A stretch of 48,539 nt of DNA, taken from the IMG/VR virus record IMGVR_UViG_3300028392_000098, positions 1 through 48,539 of that record; one strand, written 5' to 3'. A model generated the notes under the pieces. The model had not been told where the DNA came from. It worked only from the letters and a program-made list of their open reading frames with translations, and did no database searches. A program made the position numbers and the translations under genes. The first letter of the stretch is position 1, and every line of letters begins with the position of its first letter. Below, one piece after another: positions 39,296 to 47,913 of this stretch. Source of the stretch: a virus.

Positions 39296-42062
39296 TCCAG
39301 TACAAGAAGCAAGTAATGCGTTTACTACTGCTGAAGATCTTGGCCAGACTGCAATTGACACGGTAGTAAAAGCGCCTGAGAAAATTCTTAAAACGGCTCA
39401 AACAATTGTTAGAACTGCTAACACTGCTGTTGATAACATCATAAGGAACCCACTTCCTACTATCGAAGTTGCTGTTTTGGTGGCTATGGGTGTGCCTCCA
39501 ATTATTGCATCCTCTGCTGTAACTGCCGCGAATGGTGGAAGCATGGAGAAGATTGCTCTAAGCGCCGCTACAGCTTTTGCCGCCGCAGAGATTGGCAATC
39601 AAGTTGGAGAGCAATACTCACCTATTGAAACTGAGACACTTAAACAGCTTGGCCCTCAGTACGCAGATGAAGCCCTGATCAAACAGATTGTTGTTAGCTC
39701 TTCTGGATCCGCCGCCGTAGCCGCTTTGAAGGGCGGTAGTTTTGAACAAGTATTGAAAGCCAGCGTATCTGGCTCTGTAGACGCATATATCAGCGACTCT
39801 TTAAAGTCTAGTGGATATAACAATGTTGATTCCAAGATACTTGCTAGTGCAACTTCAGCCGCAACAAGGGCTATTCTTAATGGTCAAGATGTAGCAACAG
39901 CAATTGGTAATTCAGTTGCGGCGACTGCACTGAGTGCAACAATTTCAGGAAAAGTTGACCAGATCAACAAGAATAATGAACTTGGCCAAGGCTTGTACGA
40001 CAGCTATGCATCTCTCAAAGATAAAGCAGATAGTTATTTCAAAGACACTGTCAATCCTGCACAAATAGACGAGAAGGCTCATTACGACGATTATGTTGCG
40101 GCAAGGAATGACTACCAAAAGATAAAAGATGAGTTTGATGCTCAGTACAAAATTTGGGATGACAACAAATATGTTGATGCAACTATAGCCAATAAAGCGG
40201 CAGATGCGGCTAACGCCTTATCACCTAAATTAGATACTGCTTCTACCTTTTTGAAGGCCGCTAGTGATGCATTCAAAGACAGCACTGGAGTTGCAGAAAA
40301 GTATCGCTCTACATACACAAATGAATATGTAAATGCGATTGAAGATGTCAATACCAAGTTAACAAACATCAACAAGGAAAACACTACGCTTGCTGGTGAC
40401 CTTGGCCCATTGGTAACCAAGTACGAACAACAAGCCGCTTTAGATAAGAGCAACATAACCAAAGAAGTTGGGGCTAATGCTGTAGAGGAAGCGCAAAAGC
40501 TTGCAGAACAACAGGCTAAAGAAGCTAAGTTTCAAAACTACGCTGACCAACAAGAAGCTGGTGGCGCAACTTCAGAAGACTTTTATGCCAAGAAGGCTGG
40601 CTTTGAAAACTTTGTAGATCAACAAAAAGCAAATGGTGCATCTCCACTTGATTTCTATGCGCAAAAGGCTGGTTTTAAAGATAGTGCAGATCAGCAAGCC
40701 GCGTTGGCAGTAGGAGTAAATACTGCTCAAGACTGGACTAAATACAAGGTTGCACAAGAGACAGCCCAATTTAATGCCGACAGAAGCGCAACGTCTTATG
40801 GGTTTAAAGATGCCGCAGATCGCAAAGTTGCGGAATCGGCTGGATTTACTGACTCATATAAATGGAGTCAATACCAATCGCTTTCTGATACAGGTAAGCA
40901 AAACTACGACGCCCAAGTAAAAGGTGGAATGCCTGTTGATAAGGCATTAGAGGCATCTGTAGCGCGTGATCAATTAGAAGGCAAAGACAACACGCCTGAG
41001 ATTGTTATTACAGCGCCTAGAGATCCATATACAGGCGACATACAGTATGACCTGAGTGGTAATCCAATCAAGTCTACAACTCCGACAACGACGGCCACTA
41101 AACCTACAACAGGTACCACATCTATAGGTAGCTCAGTGATACCTGCTGTTCTTGCCGCCGCTCCTTTGGCAGGTGCTCCAACCTTGTCTAGCACTCAAAC
41201 AGCAGACCCTAAATTGGATACTACTGCTAAGTATTTGTCTTCTTCTATTGGAGGGCAAAAGCTTGCCAATCTTGGAAAACTGACTCAGTTGTATGACACT
41301 CTGGATCCAGACGCAGAAGTTGTTAACACTGCTGACAACACCGAAACAACCGACACCTCAAACCTTGTTGACCCTATGACCTACAACCCAGACTTTTATA
41401 AAACCAAACTCATGGCCTCTGGTGGTTCAACCACGTCAAACTTGACGCCATTGACAAATTACGACATATCTTTGCCGCCTACGCCAGCAAACCTGTTGCC
41501 TGCCGCTCCAGTGGTTAAACAAGACTCAAGGCTCGGCACGCTCAGGAATTTGTTTAGCAGTATTGGCTCTCAAAAGATTGCCCATGCGGCAGAAGGTGGC
41601 CTGCCCCATAAGTACGCTGAAGCGGCGCCCAAAGGCCATAAGCCTGAGTTCATTACTGGATTGACTGGCTATTACGCAGAAGGTAAGGGCACAGGCCAAT
41701 CAGACGACATTCCAGCCATGCTTCATGATGGTGACTATGTAGCTGACGCTGACCTAGTTGCGGCGCTTGGTGACGGTTCTAGTAAGGCTGGCGCTGAGGC
41801 GTTAGAGAAGTTCCGCCGCCAAATTCCTCACAACGAAAACGATCACAAAGGCGATCCTGTACCTGCAAAGATCGCTGACGGTGAGTATGTATTCCCTGCA
41901 AGCTTTGTAACCGCTATCGGACGTGGCGACAACAAGGCTGGTGCTAAATTGCTAGATTCAATGCGCGAAGAGATCAGAGCGCACAAAAGATCTGCTCCAA
42001 CGTCTAAAATACCCCCAAAGGCAAAATCTCCTCTTGACTATCTCAAGATGGTGAAAGGTTAA
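39288..42062 (+). CDS. Large ejection/internal virion protein candidate (924 aa)
   Basis: Ala-rich helical protein with hydrophobic stretches near residues 58-100 (IEVAVLVAMGVPPIIASSAVTAA) that could insert in membranes, and repeats around residues 410-530 (EDFYAKKAGFENFVDQQ and LDFYAQKAGFKDSADQQ). It ends in two copies of a DDIPAMLHDGDYVADADLVAALGDGSSKAGAEAL-type module (about residues 808-850 and 855-900), a unit seen in large phage injection or tape-measure-like proteins. HAAEGGLPHKYAE matches the GG motifs elsewhere. Likely enters the cell with DNA to build the trans-envelope channel. Confidence 0.7.
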   Translation: MCDPVQEASNAFTTAEDLGQTAIDTVVKAPEKILKTAQTIVRTANTAVDNIIRNPLPTIEVAVLVAMGVPPIIASSAVTAANGGSMEKIALSAATAFAAAEIGNQVGEQYSPIETETLKQLGPQYADEALIKQIVVSSSGSAAVAALKGGSFEQVLKASVSGSVDAYISDSLKSSGYNNVDSKILASATSAATRAILNGQDVATAIGNSVAATALSATISGKVDQINKNNELGQGLYDSYASLKDKADSYFKDTVNPAQIDEKAHYDDYVAARNDYQKIKDEFDAQYKIWDDNKYVDATIANKAADAANALSPKLDTASTFLKAASDAFKDSTGVAEKYRSTYTNEYVNAIEDVNTKLTNINKENTTLAGDLGPLVTKYEQQAALDKSNITKEVGANAVEEAQKLAEQQAKEAKFQNYADQQEAGGATSEDFYAKKAGFENFVDQQKANGASPLDFYAQKAGFKDSADQQAALAVGVNTAQDWTKYKVAQETAQFNADRSATSYGFKDAADRKVAESAGFTDSYKWSQYQSLSDTGKQNYDAQVKGGMPVDKALEASVARDQLEGKDNTPEIVITAPRDPYTGDIQYDLSGNPIKSTTPTTTATKPTTGTTSIGSSVIPAVLAAAPLAGAPTLSSTQTADPKLDTTAKYLSSSIGGQKLANLGKLTQLYDTLDPDAEVVNTADNTETTDTSNLVDPMTYNPDFYKTKLMASGGSTTSNLTPLTNYDISLPPTPANLLPAAPVVKQDSRLGTLRNLFSSIGSQKIAHAAEGGLPHKYAEAAPKGHKPEFITGLTGYYAEGKGTGQSDDIPAMLHDGDYVADADLVAALGDGSSKAGAEALEKFRRQIPHNENDHKGDPVPAKIADGEYVFPASFVTAIGRGDNKAGAKLLDSMREEIRAHKRSAPTSKIPPKAKSPLDYLKMVKG

Positions 42063-42064
42063 TC

Positions 42065-43183
42065 ATGGCAAATTTACTTGAAAGTTCACAATCCACGGCG
42101 ACGGTTGCGCCAGATTTTTACAACAACTATCTGAGCGGCCTTGCCACAAAAGGCGCGGATGCCGCGGCTAATGCTAAATACGTCGGCGCTCAACCGCTAC
42201 AAGAACAAGCATTTACCGATGTAGGAAATGTGGCTGGCACTTATCAGCCAACTCAAACGGCGGCAGGTAATACGCTAACTAGCGCGGCTGATGCAAATTC
42301 TCCTTTGTCAGCGGCTTCGCCTTATTACCAAACAGCAAGCACTGACCCTTCACAGTTAGCTTCAAAGTACATGAGCCCATACATCACAAACGTGGTGAAT
42401 TCTTTGGGTGAGGCTGGCCAACGCAACATCATGCAGAACTTGGCACCTAGTGCAACTGCTGGCGCCGTAGGTAGCGGTCAATTTGGATCAACTCGTGGTG
42501 CTCAAGTTCTTGGACAAACTTTGTCTAACGCTAACCGTGACATCTTGGGTGCACAGTCTCAGTCATTGAACCAAGGCTACAACCAAGCATTGGCCGCCGC
42601 TGGACAACAAAATGCACTGCAAGCCCAAATGGGTACAAGCGCTGGTAGCTTGTCTAGCATGGGTACACAGAACCTTACTGCCGCTGGTAGAGCGCAGGCT
42701 GATCTGGCTAAACAGCAACAAGATCAAGCATTGGCTGATATCAACGCTAAGGCTACTCTGGGTAGCCAACAGCAGACTATTGCTCAAAACAAAGAGCTAT
42801 TTCCATTGAGCAACTTGACGACTGCGTCTGGCTTATTGCGTGGATACAGTGTTCCAACAACTACAAAGACTACTGCACAGATGTCGCCACTGTCTGCCGC
42901 CGCTACTATCGGTGCTGGTACCGCTGGTCTTATACAGCCCAAGTACGACAGCGCTGGTAATTTAATCAAAGGATCATCTTTGATGGATCAAATTACAAAT
43001 ATATTTAAACCAACAGCTCCTGTTAATACTACAAATACAGGCATTGGTGATCAAAATACTAATCCAGAAACAGGTAAATTTACTCCAGATGGATTGCCAG
43101 TTCTTTCTGATCCAAATAGCCCAACAGGTTTTTCAGATACTGATGGAAATCCAGTAAACCAAGACGGTACACCAGCGCCGTAA
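42065..43183 (+). CDS. Ejection protein candidate, Gln/Ala-rich (372 aa)
   Basis: A 372-residue Ala/Gln/Ser/Asn-rich protein. It contains PYYQTASTDPSQLASKYMSPYITNVVNSLGEAGQRNIMQNLAPSATAGAVGSGQFGSTRGAQVLGQTL and a long helical Gln/Ala region, then a disordered Asn/Thr/Pro C-terminus. The motif around SAAGSGQFGSTR-type sequence is common in podovirus injection proteins. It starts two bases after the previous stop. Assigned by composition and context. Confidence 0.68.
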   Translation: MANLLESSQSTATVAPDFYNNYLSGLATKGADAAANAKYVGAQPLQEQAFTDVGNVAGTYQPTQTAAGNTLTSAADANSPLSAASPYYQTASTDPSQLASKYMSPYITNVVNSLGEAGQRNIMQNLAPSATAGAVGSGQFGSTRGAQVLGQTLSNANRDILGAQSQSLNQGYNQALAAAGQQNALQAQMGTSAGSLSSMGTQNLTAAGRAQADLAKQQQDQALADINAKATLGSQQQTIAQNKELFPLSNLTTASGLLRGYSVPTTTKTTAQMSPLSAAATIGAGTAGLIQPKYDSAGNLIKGSSLMDQITNIFKPTAPVNTTNTGIGDQNTNPETGKFTPDGLPVLSDPNSPTGFSDTDGNPVNQDGTPAP

Positions 43184-43199
43184 TTTAAGGAGATAAATC

Positions 43200-44678
43200 A
43201 TGGCTGAAAAAGATCCAACAATGGGCGGGTTAAGTAGTTTTGGAAACATCAATACTTATGGCATGTCCCAAGAACAACTTGCCGATTACAACGATGCAAT
43301 AGAAAAGAACATAAATGCTCTTGAGCAACGCTATGCACAGCCTAATTGGTTCAAGATTGCCGCTGGTTTTGCTAAGCCTCAGCTTGGTGGTTTCCTTTCG
43401 TCTTTAGGTTCTGCCGCAGAAGCGCATGGTGAAACCGTAGAACAGCAACGTGCAATGGGATTTCCTATTGCCAAGATGCGTACTGAGTTAGCTCAAACTG
43501 GCTTGTTATTAACCAACAAGAAAAAGGCTTCTGAGATTGCTGAGCGTGCAAAACTTCAAAATCGCAGTTTGACTCCACAAGAGTTAGAAGAGATTGCTAA
43601 CCTTGACCCACAGCGCGGCCAGATGCTTACCCAAGCGCAAGACGTTCGTCAAAAAACTATTGCAAATAATAGGGCGCAGACTGAACAGAACTACAAGTCG
43701 CGTGGCTTGCCAGTTCCGCCATTAAATGAGATGGGATTGCCTGAGACTGGTAAGTTCCCAACTGGCGGTGGAAATCAAGGAAATGCAGACCCAGCGCGCA
43801 TCATGCCAACCGTACCAGCAGGCGGAACACCTGTAAGTGGAGCAAGCACAACAGGATCTACTATAAGCGGTGGTCCTGCGCCTGTAGAGGTGCCTGTAAC
43901 TACTACTGTAGCAAATAAACCAGTTGAAAAAATTGAGCTAAGGACGCCGGGTAGCGAGTTCAGCTCTTTAAATCCATCAGAATTTACAAAAGCTGGCAAT
44001 GAACGTCTATACACTCAACTTGATGAGCAGGGTGCAGAGCACATAAAGCGAATGAAAGCGCTTGGTGGTGATGCTGAACACCAAACGTATTTGCGTCCAA
44101 TTAAAGACGTATTGAAATATTCCGCTGACCCAAGATTTGAAAAAGTCATGGGTATCTTGGATGGACAAGGTTTGATATCTGGTTTGGCGACTTTGATCCA
44201 AAAAGGTATTAACGGAAGTGTTGGAGACTTTCATGCCGCACTGGCAATTCCTTTGGATGAAATTGCTCGTTCTACTTTACCCCAAGAAGAAAAGGCATTT
44301 GCGCAGAACTTGTTTCGTGCTTTAGCTCAGATGGAATTAAACAACCAAAAGGCTATTGGATTGAATCCAAGTTCAGCACGTAATGCAGAATTTGGATTGC
44401 TGGCAAATGCTTCTGCACATCCAGATACTTTGCCATCTGCCGCCCGTTTATACGCAAAACAATCTGAACTTGCTCAATTGCGTAACAGGGATTTGTACAC
44501 AGACATTCAAGACTTGGTTCACAACAGGCACAAGAAATATACGGTTGATCAAAACTCTCCAACCAAAATGTATTTGTACATGACGTCTCCATCACAACAA
44601 AGAATTGTTGAGCAATACGATAAAGCGTATGACAATGAGATGGAAAGATATTTGAAAGCAACTGGTGGAGGTAGGTAA
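43200..44678 (+). CDS. Internal virion/ejection protein candidate (492 aa)
   Basis: Helical N-terminal third (YAQPNWFKIAAGFAKPQLGGFLSSLGSAAEAHGETVEQQRAMGFPIAKMRTELAQ), a disordered Pro/Gly/Thr linker (about residues 170-240), and a helical C-terminal half (LRPIKDVLKYSADPRFEKVMGILDGQGLISGLATLIQKGI). No enzyme motif is visible, in particular no transglycosylase Glu motif. AAGGAG at 43187-43192. Position between two similar proteins supports an ejection role. Confidence 0.65.
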   Translation: MAEKDPTMGGLSSFGNINTYGMSQEQLADYNDAIEKNINALEQRYAQPNWFKIAAGFAKPQLGGFLSSLGSAAEAHGETVEQQRAMGFPIAKMRTELAQTGLLLTNKKKASEIAERAKLQNRSLTPQELEEIANLDPQRGQMLTQAQDVRQKTIANNRAQTEQNYKSRGLPVPPLNEMGLPETGKFPTGGGNQGNADPARIMPTVPAGGTPVSGASTTGSTISGGPAPVEVPVTTTVANKPVEKIELRTPGSEFSSLNPSEFTKAGNERLYTQLDEQGAEHIKRMKALGGDAEHQTYLRPIKDVLKYSADPRFEKVMGILDGQGLISGLATLIQKGINGSVGDFHAALAIPLDEIARSTLPQEEKAFAQNLFRALAQMELNNQKAIGLNPSSARNAEFGLLANASAHPDTLPSAARLYAKQSELAQLRNRDLYTDIQDLVHNRHKKYTVDQNSPTKMYLYMTSPSQQRIVEQYDKAYDNEMERYLKATGGGR

Positions 44679-46030
44679 TGGTTGCACCAACAAAACAAGA
44701 TGATGATGATTTACCTGCTGGTTTACGTAGTGCTACGCAAGTAACTTACGGCAAACAACCTGAGCCCAAGAAGAAAGATCAGCATGACGTCGTGCATGCG
44801 CCTCCAAAACAAATAACTTCTCCAACAGGAGCGGCTGTTCTTGATAACTTTATAAAAGAACTAGAAGATGCCAAATCAAGAGGCCAAAGACCTTTGTTGC
44901 ATCCTGAGCTAACTCCTGATACAGATACTAAATTGACTTCTAATATTCAGCCTGTAGCTGAAGAAGTTGTTGATCCAGATGCTCCTGAAGGTTTAAAGAC
45001 ATCTACAAAGGTTGATTACAACGTAACAAAAGCGCCAGAGCCTGAGCCATTTTTCACGCCTGCTAAGCAAGCTGAAATGGGCGTAGGTGCTATTGCTGGC
45101 GCTGTTGTTTCTCGTAAGCAACAAAAAGCACGAGCTCTTAATGCTGAAATAGAAGCACAAAAAGTTGCTCATCTTCCACCTGAGATGAGGCCAGTTAGCC
45201 CTGCGTCTTTACAGCGCTACATCAACAGCCAATTTAGCGTACAGATTCCACTGGAAAAACTTAACCAAATCACAGGTATGGATATCCGCACAATGAAAGA
45301 AGTGCAGGAGGCTAGGCGCATGATTGAAGGAACTGAAGCGCAAAGAGAGCCAGTTGTAAAAGATGTAGGTGGTCGCCGTAAAACTGTGGCTTACAGGAAT
45401 ACACCTGCTCAGTCGCCAATTGATATCTCACAGTTCGTTAATGAACCACCAAGCATCGCTCACCGTATTAGCAATGCAATTTCAGAAGGTACAAAGTCTG
45501 CGGCTACTGGTGCCTATAACCGTATGCGCCCTATTTTTGGCGGTATGGTTGCCGCACCTCAATTGTTGGAAGCTGGAACAGACTACTTGCACAACAAACC
45601 AGTAGATCTAACTCAAGTTGCATCTGGTTTTGGTGGTATTGGAATGATGACTCAAAACAAAACATTAGGTGCTTTGGGTGCCGCCGCACAACTACCTTAT
45701 GCAATTAAGCATAGAGAAGAGTTGTTGAACAACATGACTATGAACGACATCAATCCGCTTGCTTTCCCAGCAGGCACAGCAGAAAGCATGTCGTCGCCAA
45801 TGGAAGCTCCAACTTCGTTTGGAACTATTAGTGGTGTATTGCAAAGAGCTAATGAACAGCAACGAAAAAAGCTTGGTTACGACCAGCAACAACCTCAAGC
45901 ACCTCAAATGTCTTATGGTGAAAAAATGAGAGAAGAAAATAGAAGAGTATTTCCAAAAAAAGAGGGAACTCTTTTAGATTATTTATCTTTTCCAGCTTAT
46001 ATGGGCGCCGTAGCAGGGCGTCGTGACTAA
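44678..46030 (+). CDS. Internal virion/ejection protein candidate with internal peptide repeat (450 aa)
   Basis: An acidic, Pro-rich N-terminus holds two similar peptides: DLPAGLRSATQVTYG (about residues 11-25) and DAPEGLKTSTKVDYN (about 104-118). A small hydrophobic segment MGVGAIAGAVVS follows, then helical regions with KLNQITGMDIRTMKEVQEARRMIEG and a Gly/Ala-rich hydrophobic part (GFGGIGMMTQNKTLGALGAAAQL). The start overlaps the previous stop (TAATG). Last gene of the late operon, directly before the terminator region. Confidence 0.65.
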   Translation: MVAPTKQDDDDLPAGLRSATQVTYGKQPEPKKKDQHDVVHAPPKQITSPTGAAVLDNFIKELEDAKSRGQRPLLHPELTPDTDTKLTSNIQPVAEEVVDPDAPEGLKTSTKVDYNVTKAPEPEPFFTPAKQAEMGVGAIAGAVVSRKQQKARALNAEIEAQKVAHLPPEMRPVSPASLQRYINSQFSVQIPLEKLNQITGMDIRTMKEVQEARRMIEGTEAQREPVVKDVGGRRKTVAYRNTPAQSPIDISQFVNEPPSIAHRISNAISEGTKSAATGAYNRMRPIFGGMVAAPQLLEAGTDYLHNKPVDLTQVASGFGGIGMMTQNKTLGALGAAAQLPYAIKHREELLNNMTMNDINPLAFPAGTAESMSSPMEAPTSFGTISGVLQRANEQQRKKLGYDQQQPQAPQMSYGEKMREENRRVFPKKEGTLLDYLSFPAYMGAVAGRRD

Positions 46031-46111
46031 TCACGTAGGTGTGTCTCCCCGACGTGAAGGCAAGCAGTTGCCTTTCTTGAGCCCCCTACCGTGTTGGTAG
46101 GGGGTCTTTTT
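46031..46111. terminator. Three-hairpin terminator region between convergent operons
   Basis: Three stems in series: TCACGT (46031-46036) with ACGTGA (46052-46057); AAGGCAA (46057-46063) with TTGCCTT (46068-46074), followed by TCTTG; and CCCCCTACC (46082-46090) with GGTAGGGGG (46096-46104), followed by TCTTTTT. The last is a strong plus-strand intrinsic terminator. The interval to the convergent minus-strand gene end (46184) holds nothing else I can identify. Confidence 0.85.
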
Positions 46112-46183
46112 GTTAATGGTGAGCCATATACCAAGCTAACAAAACGATAGAAAAGCAAAATACCCAGAATTTAACGATTGACA

Positions 46184-46384
46184 TCATTTTCCGCGTACCT
46201 CCGCTAGCCTCTCACCGACCACTCGGTTCAACTGAGTAACCACCTTGATACAGCCTGCGCGCTCTTGTCTGGCGCCTTCCTCTGCATAGGCTTCAGCGAT
46301 TAGCTTTAGGTCTTCCTCAAGGAAATTATGGTTCTCTTCCAAGTTAATGCTACGGAAGATTTCATTGATGCGTTCTGGTGTCAT
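46184..46384 (-). CDS. Small acidic helical protein (66 aa)
   Basis: A 66-residue Glu-rich helical protein (MTPERINEIFRSINLEENHNFLEEDLKLIAEAYAEEGARQERAGCIKVVTQLNRVVGERLAEV). Short proteins with the helix of the form AEEGARQERAGCIKVV occur widely in phage early regions, function unknown. RBS AAAGGAG lies just upstream, and the start overlaps the preceding stop (TAATG). It is the last gene of the minus-strand operon. Confidence 0.72.
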   Translation of the reverse strand: MTPERINEIFRSINLEENHNFLEEDLKLIAEAYAEEGARQERAGCIKVVTQLNRVVGERLAEVRGK

Positions 46385-46701
46385 TAAAAATGCTCCTTTA
46401 TTGGACGACCTGATTTTTTCTTAGGTGTGCCGTCTTTTTTTAAACCATATGGTGCTTGGTTTGTCTTCTTGCGATAGGCAAACTCAGATTTCTTGCCAGT
46501 AACTTTTTCAAGTTCTTTTTCAAATTCCGCCTCAGTAATGCTAGAAGCTTGCTTCTCAAGATATTCTTCATTCAACCGCTCAAGGCTTACAGCTATTTTT
46601 TTTGATCCATCCATGTAGTCAATAAGACTTTTGGTTTTTTCTTGAATAGCCATTTTTATAAATTCAAACTCTTCTACATGTAATTGCAAATTGATTTTCA
46701 T
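46384..46701 (-). CDS. Charged helical protein (105 aa)
   Basis: Begins MKINLQLHVEEFEFIKMAIQEKTKSLIDYMDG, continues as a Glu/Lys coiled coil, and ends with a basic, Pro/Gly-containing tail (APYGLKKDGTPKKKSGRPIKEHF) of AT-hook-like composition. ATG at 46701 with GGAG at 46711-46708 is preferred to TTG 46713. The basic tail may bind DNA. Unrecognised family, in an operon with exonuclease and SSB-like genes. Confidence 0.7.
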   Translation of the reverse strand: MKINLQLHVEEFEFIKMAIQEKTKSLIDYMDGSKKIAVSLERLNEEYLEKQASSITEAEFEKELEKVTGKKSEFAYRKKTNQAPYGLKKDGTPKKKSGRPIKEHF

Positions 46702-46702
46702 A

Positions 46703-47479
46703 TCAAGCTCCAAATTTGTTTTTAAGAATCCAATAGCTGAGCAGATGCTGAAACATCTCCCAGCCGCGCTTTAAGTCTTCCTCAGACCACTCTACGATCT
46801 TTACTAGCCCTTCATGTGTGCGCGATACAAATACGTTTGCACAGCGTGCATCAGGTATGCCTAAGCCATAGCGGTAGGCTGAGAGTTGCATCAGGTGCTC
46901 GTCGTAGGCTTCTACCTTGTCATCAGGTGCAAAGTCTTTGGTCTTGACGTCAGCCACTATGCCGTAGGGAGCGACCTTGTCAGGCTTGCAGTACAAGTCA
47001 ACTTTGCCGCCAAACCCTAGTGGGCTAGAGAATGAACGCTCAACCAACCAAGGCTGAAAGGGGTCTAGCTTGAAGTGATCAAACAATGACTCTTCCACCT
47101 TGATACCACGAGTAGACTTCTTGCCAGCGAAGTGGCTCTCTATCTCCTCATGGATACGGGTACCTGCTTCTGCGGCACGTTTGCCCGTTTCCTTAGAGTC
47201 CGCCACAACGCGTGCAATGAACTCTTTCTCTGTCTCCCCATCCACCTTGGGTAAGGTCAACGCCGCTAGTAGCAACTGTTCGTTCTTCCACACGTCTAAC
47301 GCAGGCTTTGCGGAGACTTTTAGGATGGTGGTAACCGAAGGTACCAAGTTGAACTTACGTGCGTCTCTGAGCGTTGTAGGACGGTCTGAGCCGTCTTTTG
47401 CTTTGACGGTGTACTGTGGTGAGCCATCTTGGCCGTACCAATGAACTGACTCTGCTGATCGTGCAATTATTGTTGTCAT
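46703..47479 (-). CDS. RecB/Cas4-type PD-(D/E)XK exonuclease (258 aa)
   Basis: DNA exonuclease for recombination or genome processing. The family residues are all visible: His110 (AGTRIHEEIESH), Glu147 (VERSF), Asp161 (GGKVDLYCK), Asp177 and Lys179 (GIVADVKTKD), Gln198 and Tyr202 (MQLSAYRYGL). No Fe-S cysteine set is seen, so it is closer to phage RecB-like exonucleases than to Cas4 proper. It starts in an ATGA overlap with the upstream 57-aa gene. No RecT/Erf annealing protein lies in the window, but the SSB-like gene upstream is a natural partner. Confidence 0.88.
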   Translation of the reverse strand: MTTIIARSAESVHWYGQDGSPQYTVKAKDGSDRPTTLRDARKFNLVPSVTTILKVSAKPALDVWKNEQLLLAALTLPKVDGETEKEFIARVVADSKETGKRAAEAGTRIHEEIESHFAGKKSTRGIKVEESLFDHFKLDPFQPWLVERSFSSPLGFGGKVDLYCKPDKVAPYGIVADVKTKDFAPDDKVEAYDEHLMQLSAYRYGLGIPDARCANVFVSRTHEGLVKIVEWSEEDLKRGWEMFQHLLSYWILKNKFGA

Positions 47480-47649
47480 CTTTGTTCAATCCTTGTTTTT
47501 AAAATTTCTAATAATTGCTCTCGCAAAATACCCTCAATCTTCAGAACATCTTTAATTACAAGGTGGAAATCAACGTCATGTTTAAATTCCTTTGAGAATT
47601 TAACTTCTATTTCTCCATCGTTTGTTTTTGTGATGGTCGCAATCTTCAT
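47476..47649 (-). CDS. Small protein upstream of exonuclease (57 aa)
   Basis: A 57-residue protein, beta then helix (MKIATITKTNDGEIEVKFSKEF ... LVIKDVLKIEGILREQLLEILKTRIEQR). AGGAGAACAC lies directly upstream of the ATG, and the stop overlaps the exonuclease start by ATGA. Good ribosome site and exact coupling give confidence that it is real. Function unknown; it could be an accessory factor of the exonuclease. Confidence 0.7.
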   Translation of the reverse strand: MKIATITKTNDGEIEVKFSKEFKHDVDFHLVIKDVLKIEGILREQLLEILKTRIEQR

Positions 47650-47658
47650 AGTGTTCTC

Positions 47659-47904
47659 CTAAAACTTATACCGAGGCGCGCACGTAACCTCTGTAATGAC
47701 ATCGGCAATGTGGCCGTTTGTGTTTTTTTTACCAGTAATCATGACTGCGCGAAGATTGTTGTCTTGGCAGTCGTGAATAGCATTGATAACTTCTTGTCGG
47801 CTCATTGCTGAGACTTGTTTATCAATGATTAGTTGTTGGGTGGGATACGGGTTGCCTGATGAGCAACCAGCAAGCACCACCGCCAAGAGTGCTATGCATT
47901 TCAT
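47659..47904 (-). CDS. Phage-encoded lipoprotein (81 aa)
   Basis: A classical lipoprotein signal, MKCIALLAVVLAGCSSG, with lipobox LAGC (Cys14 to be lipidated). The mature domain of about 67 residues contains SRQEVINAIHDCQDNNLRAVMITGKKNTNGHIADVITEVTCAPRY. It is short and not Pro-rich, so it is not an Rz1-type spanin. It lies in the replication-type operon, so it is probably made early; superinfection exclusion, as with T5 Llp, is a reasonable guess. AGGAGAT-type ribosome site upstream. Confidence 0.75.
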   Translation of the reverse strand: MKCIALLAVVLAGCSSGNPYPTQQLIIDKQVSAMSRQEVINAIHDCQDNNLRAVMITGKKNTNGHIADVITEVTCAPRYKF

Positions 47905-47913
47905 GTGTATCTC

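Noticed and set aside
43200-44678. Transglycosylase or peptidase domain in the ejection proteins
   Set aside because: Looked for catalytic Glu or Cys/His contexts of lytic transglycosylases and peptidases in the 372-, 492-, 450- and 924-aa proteins and saw none.
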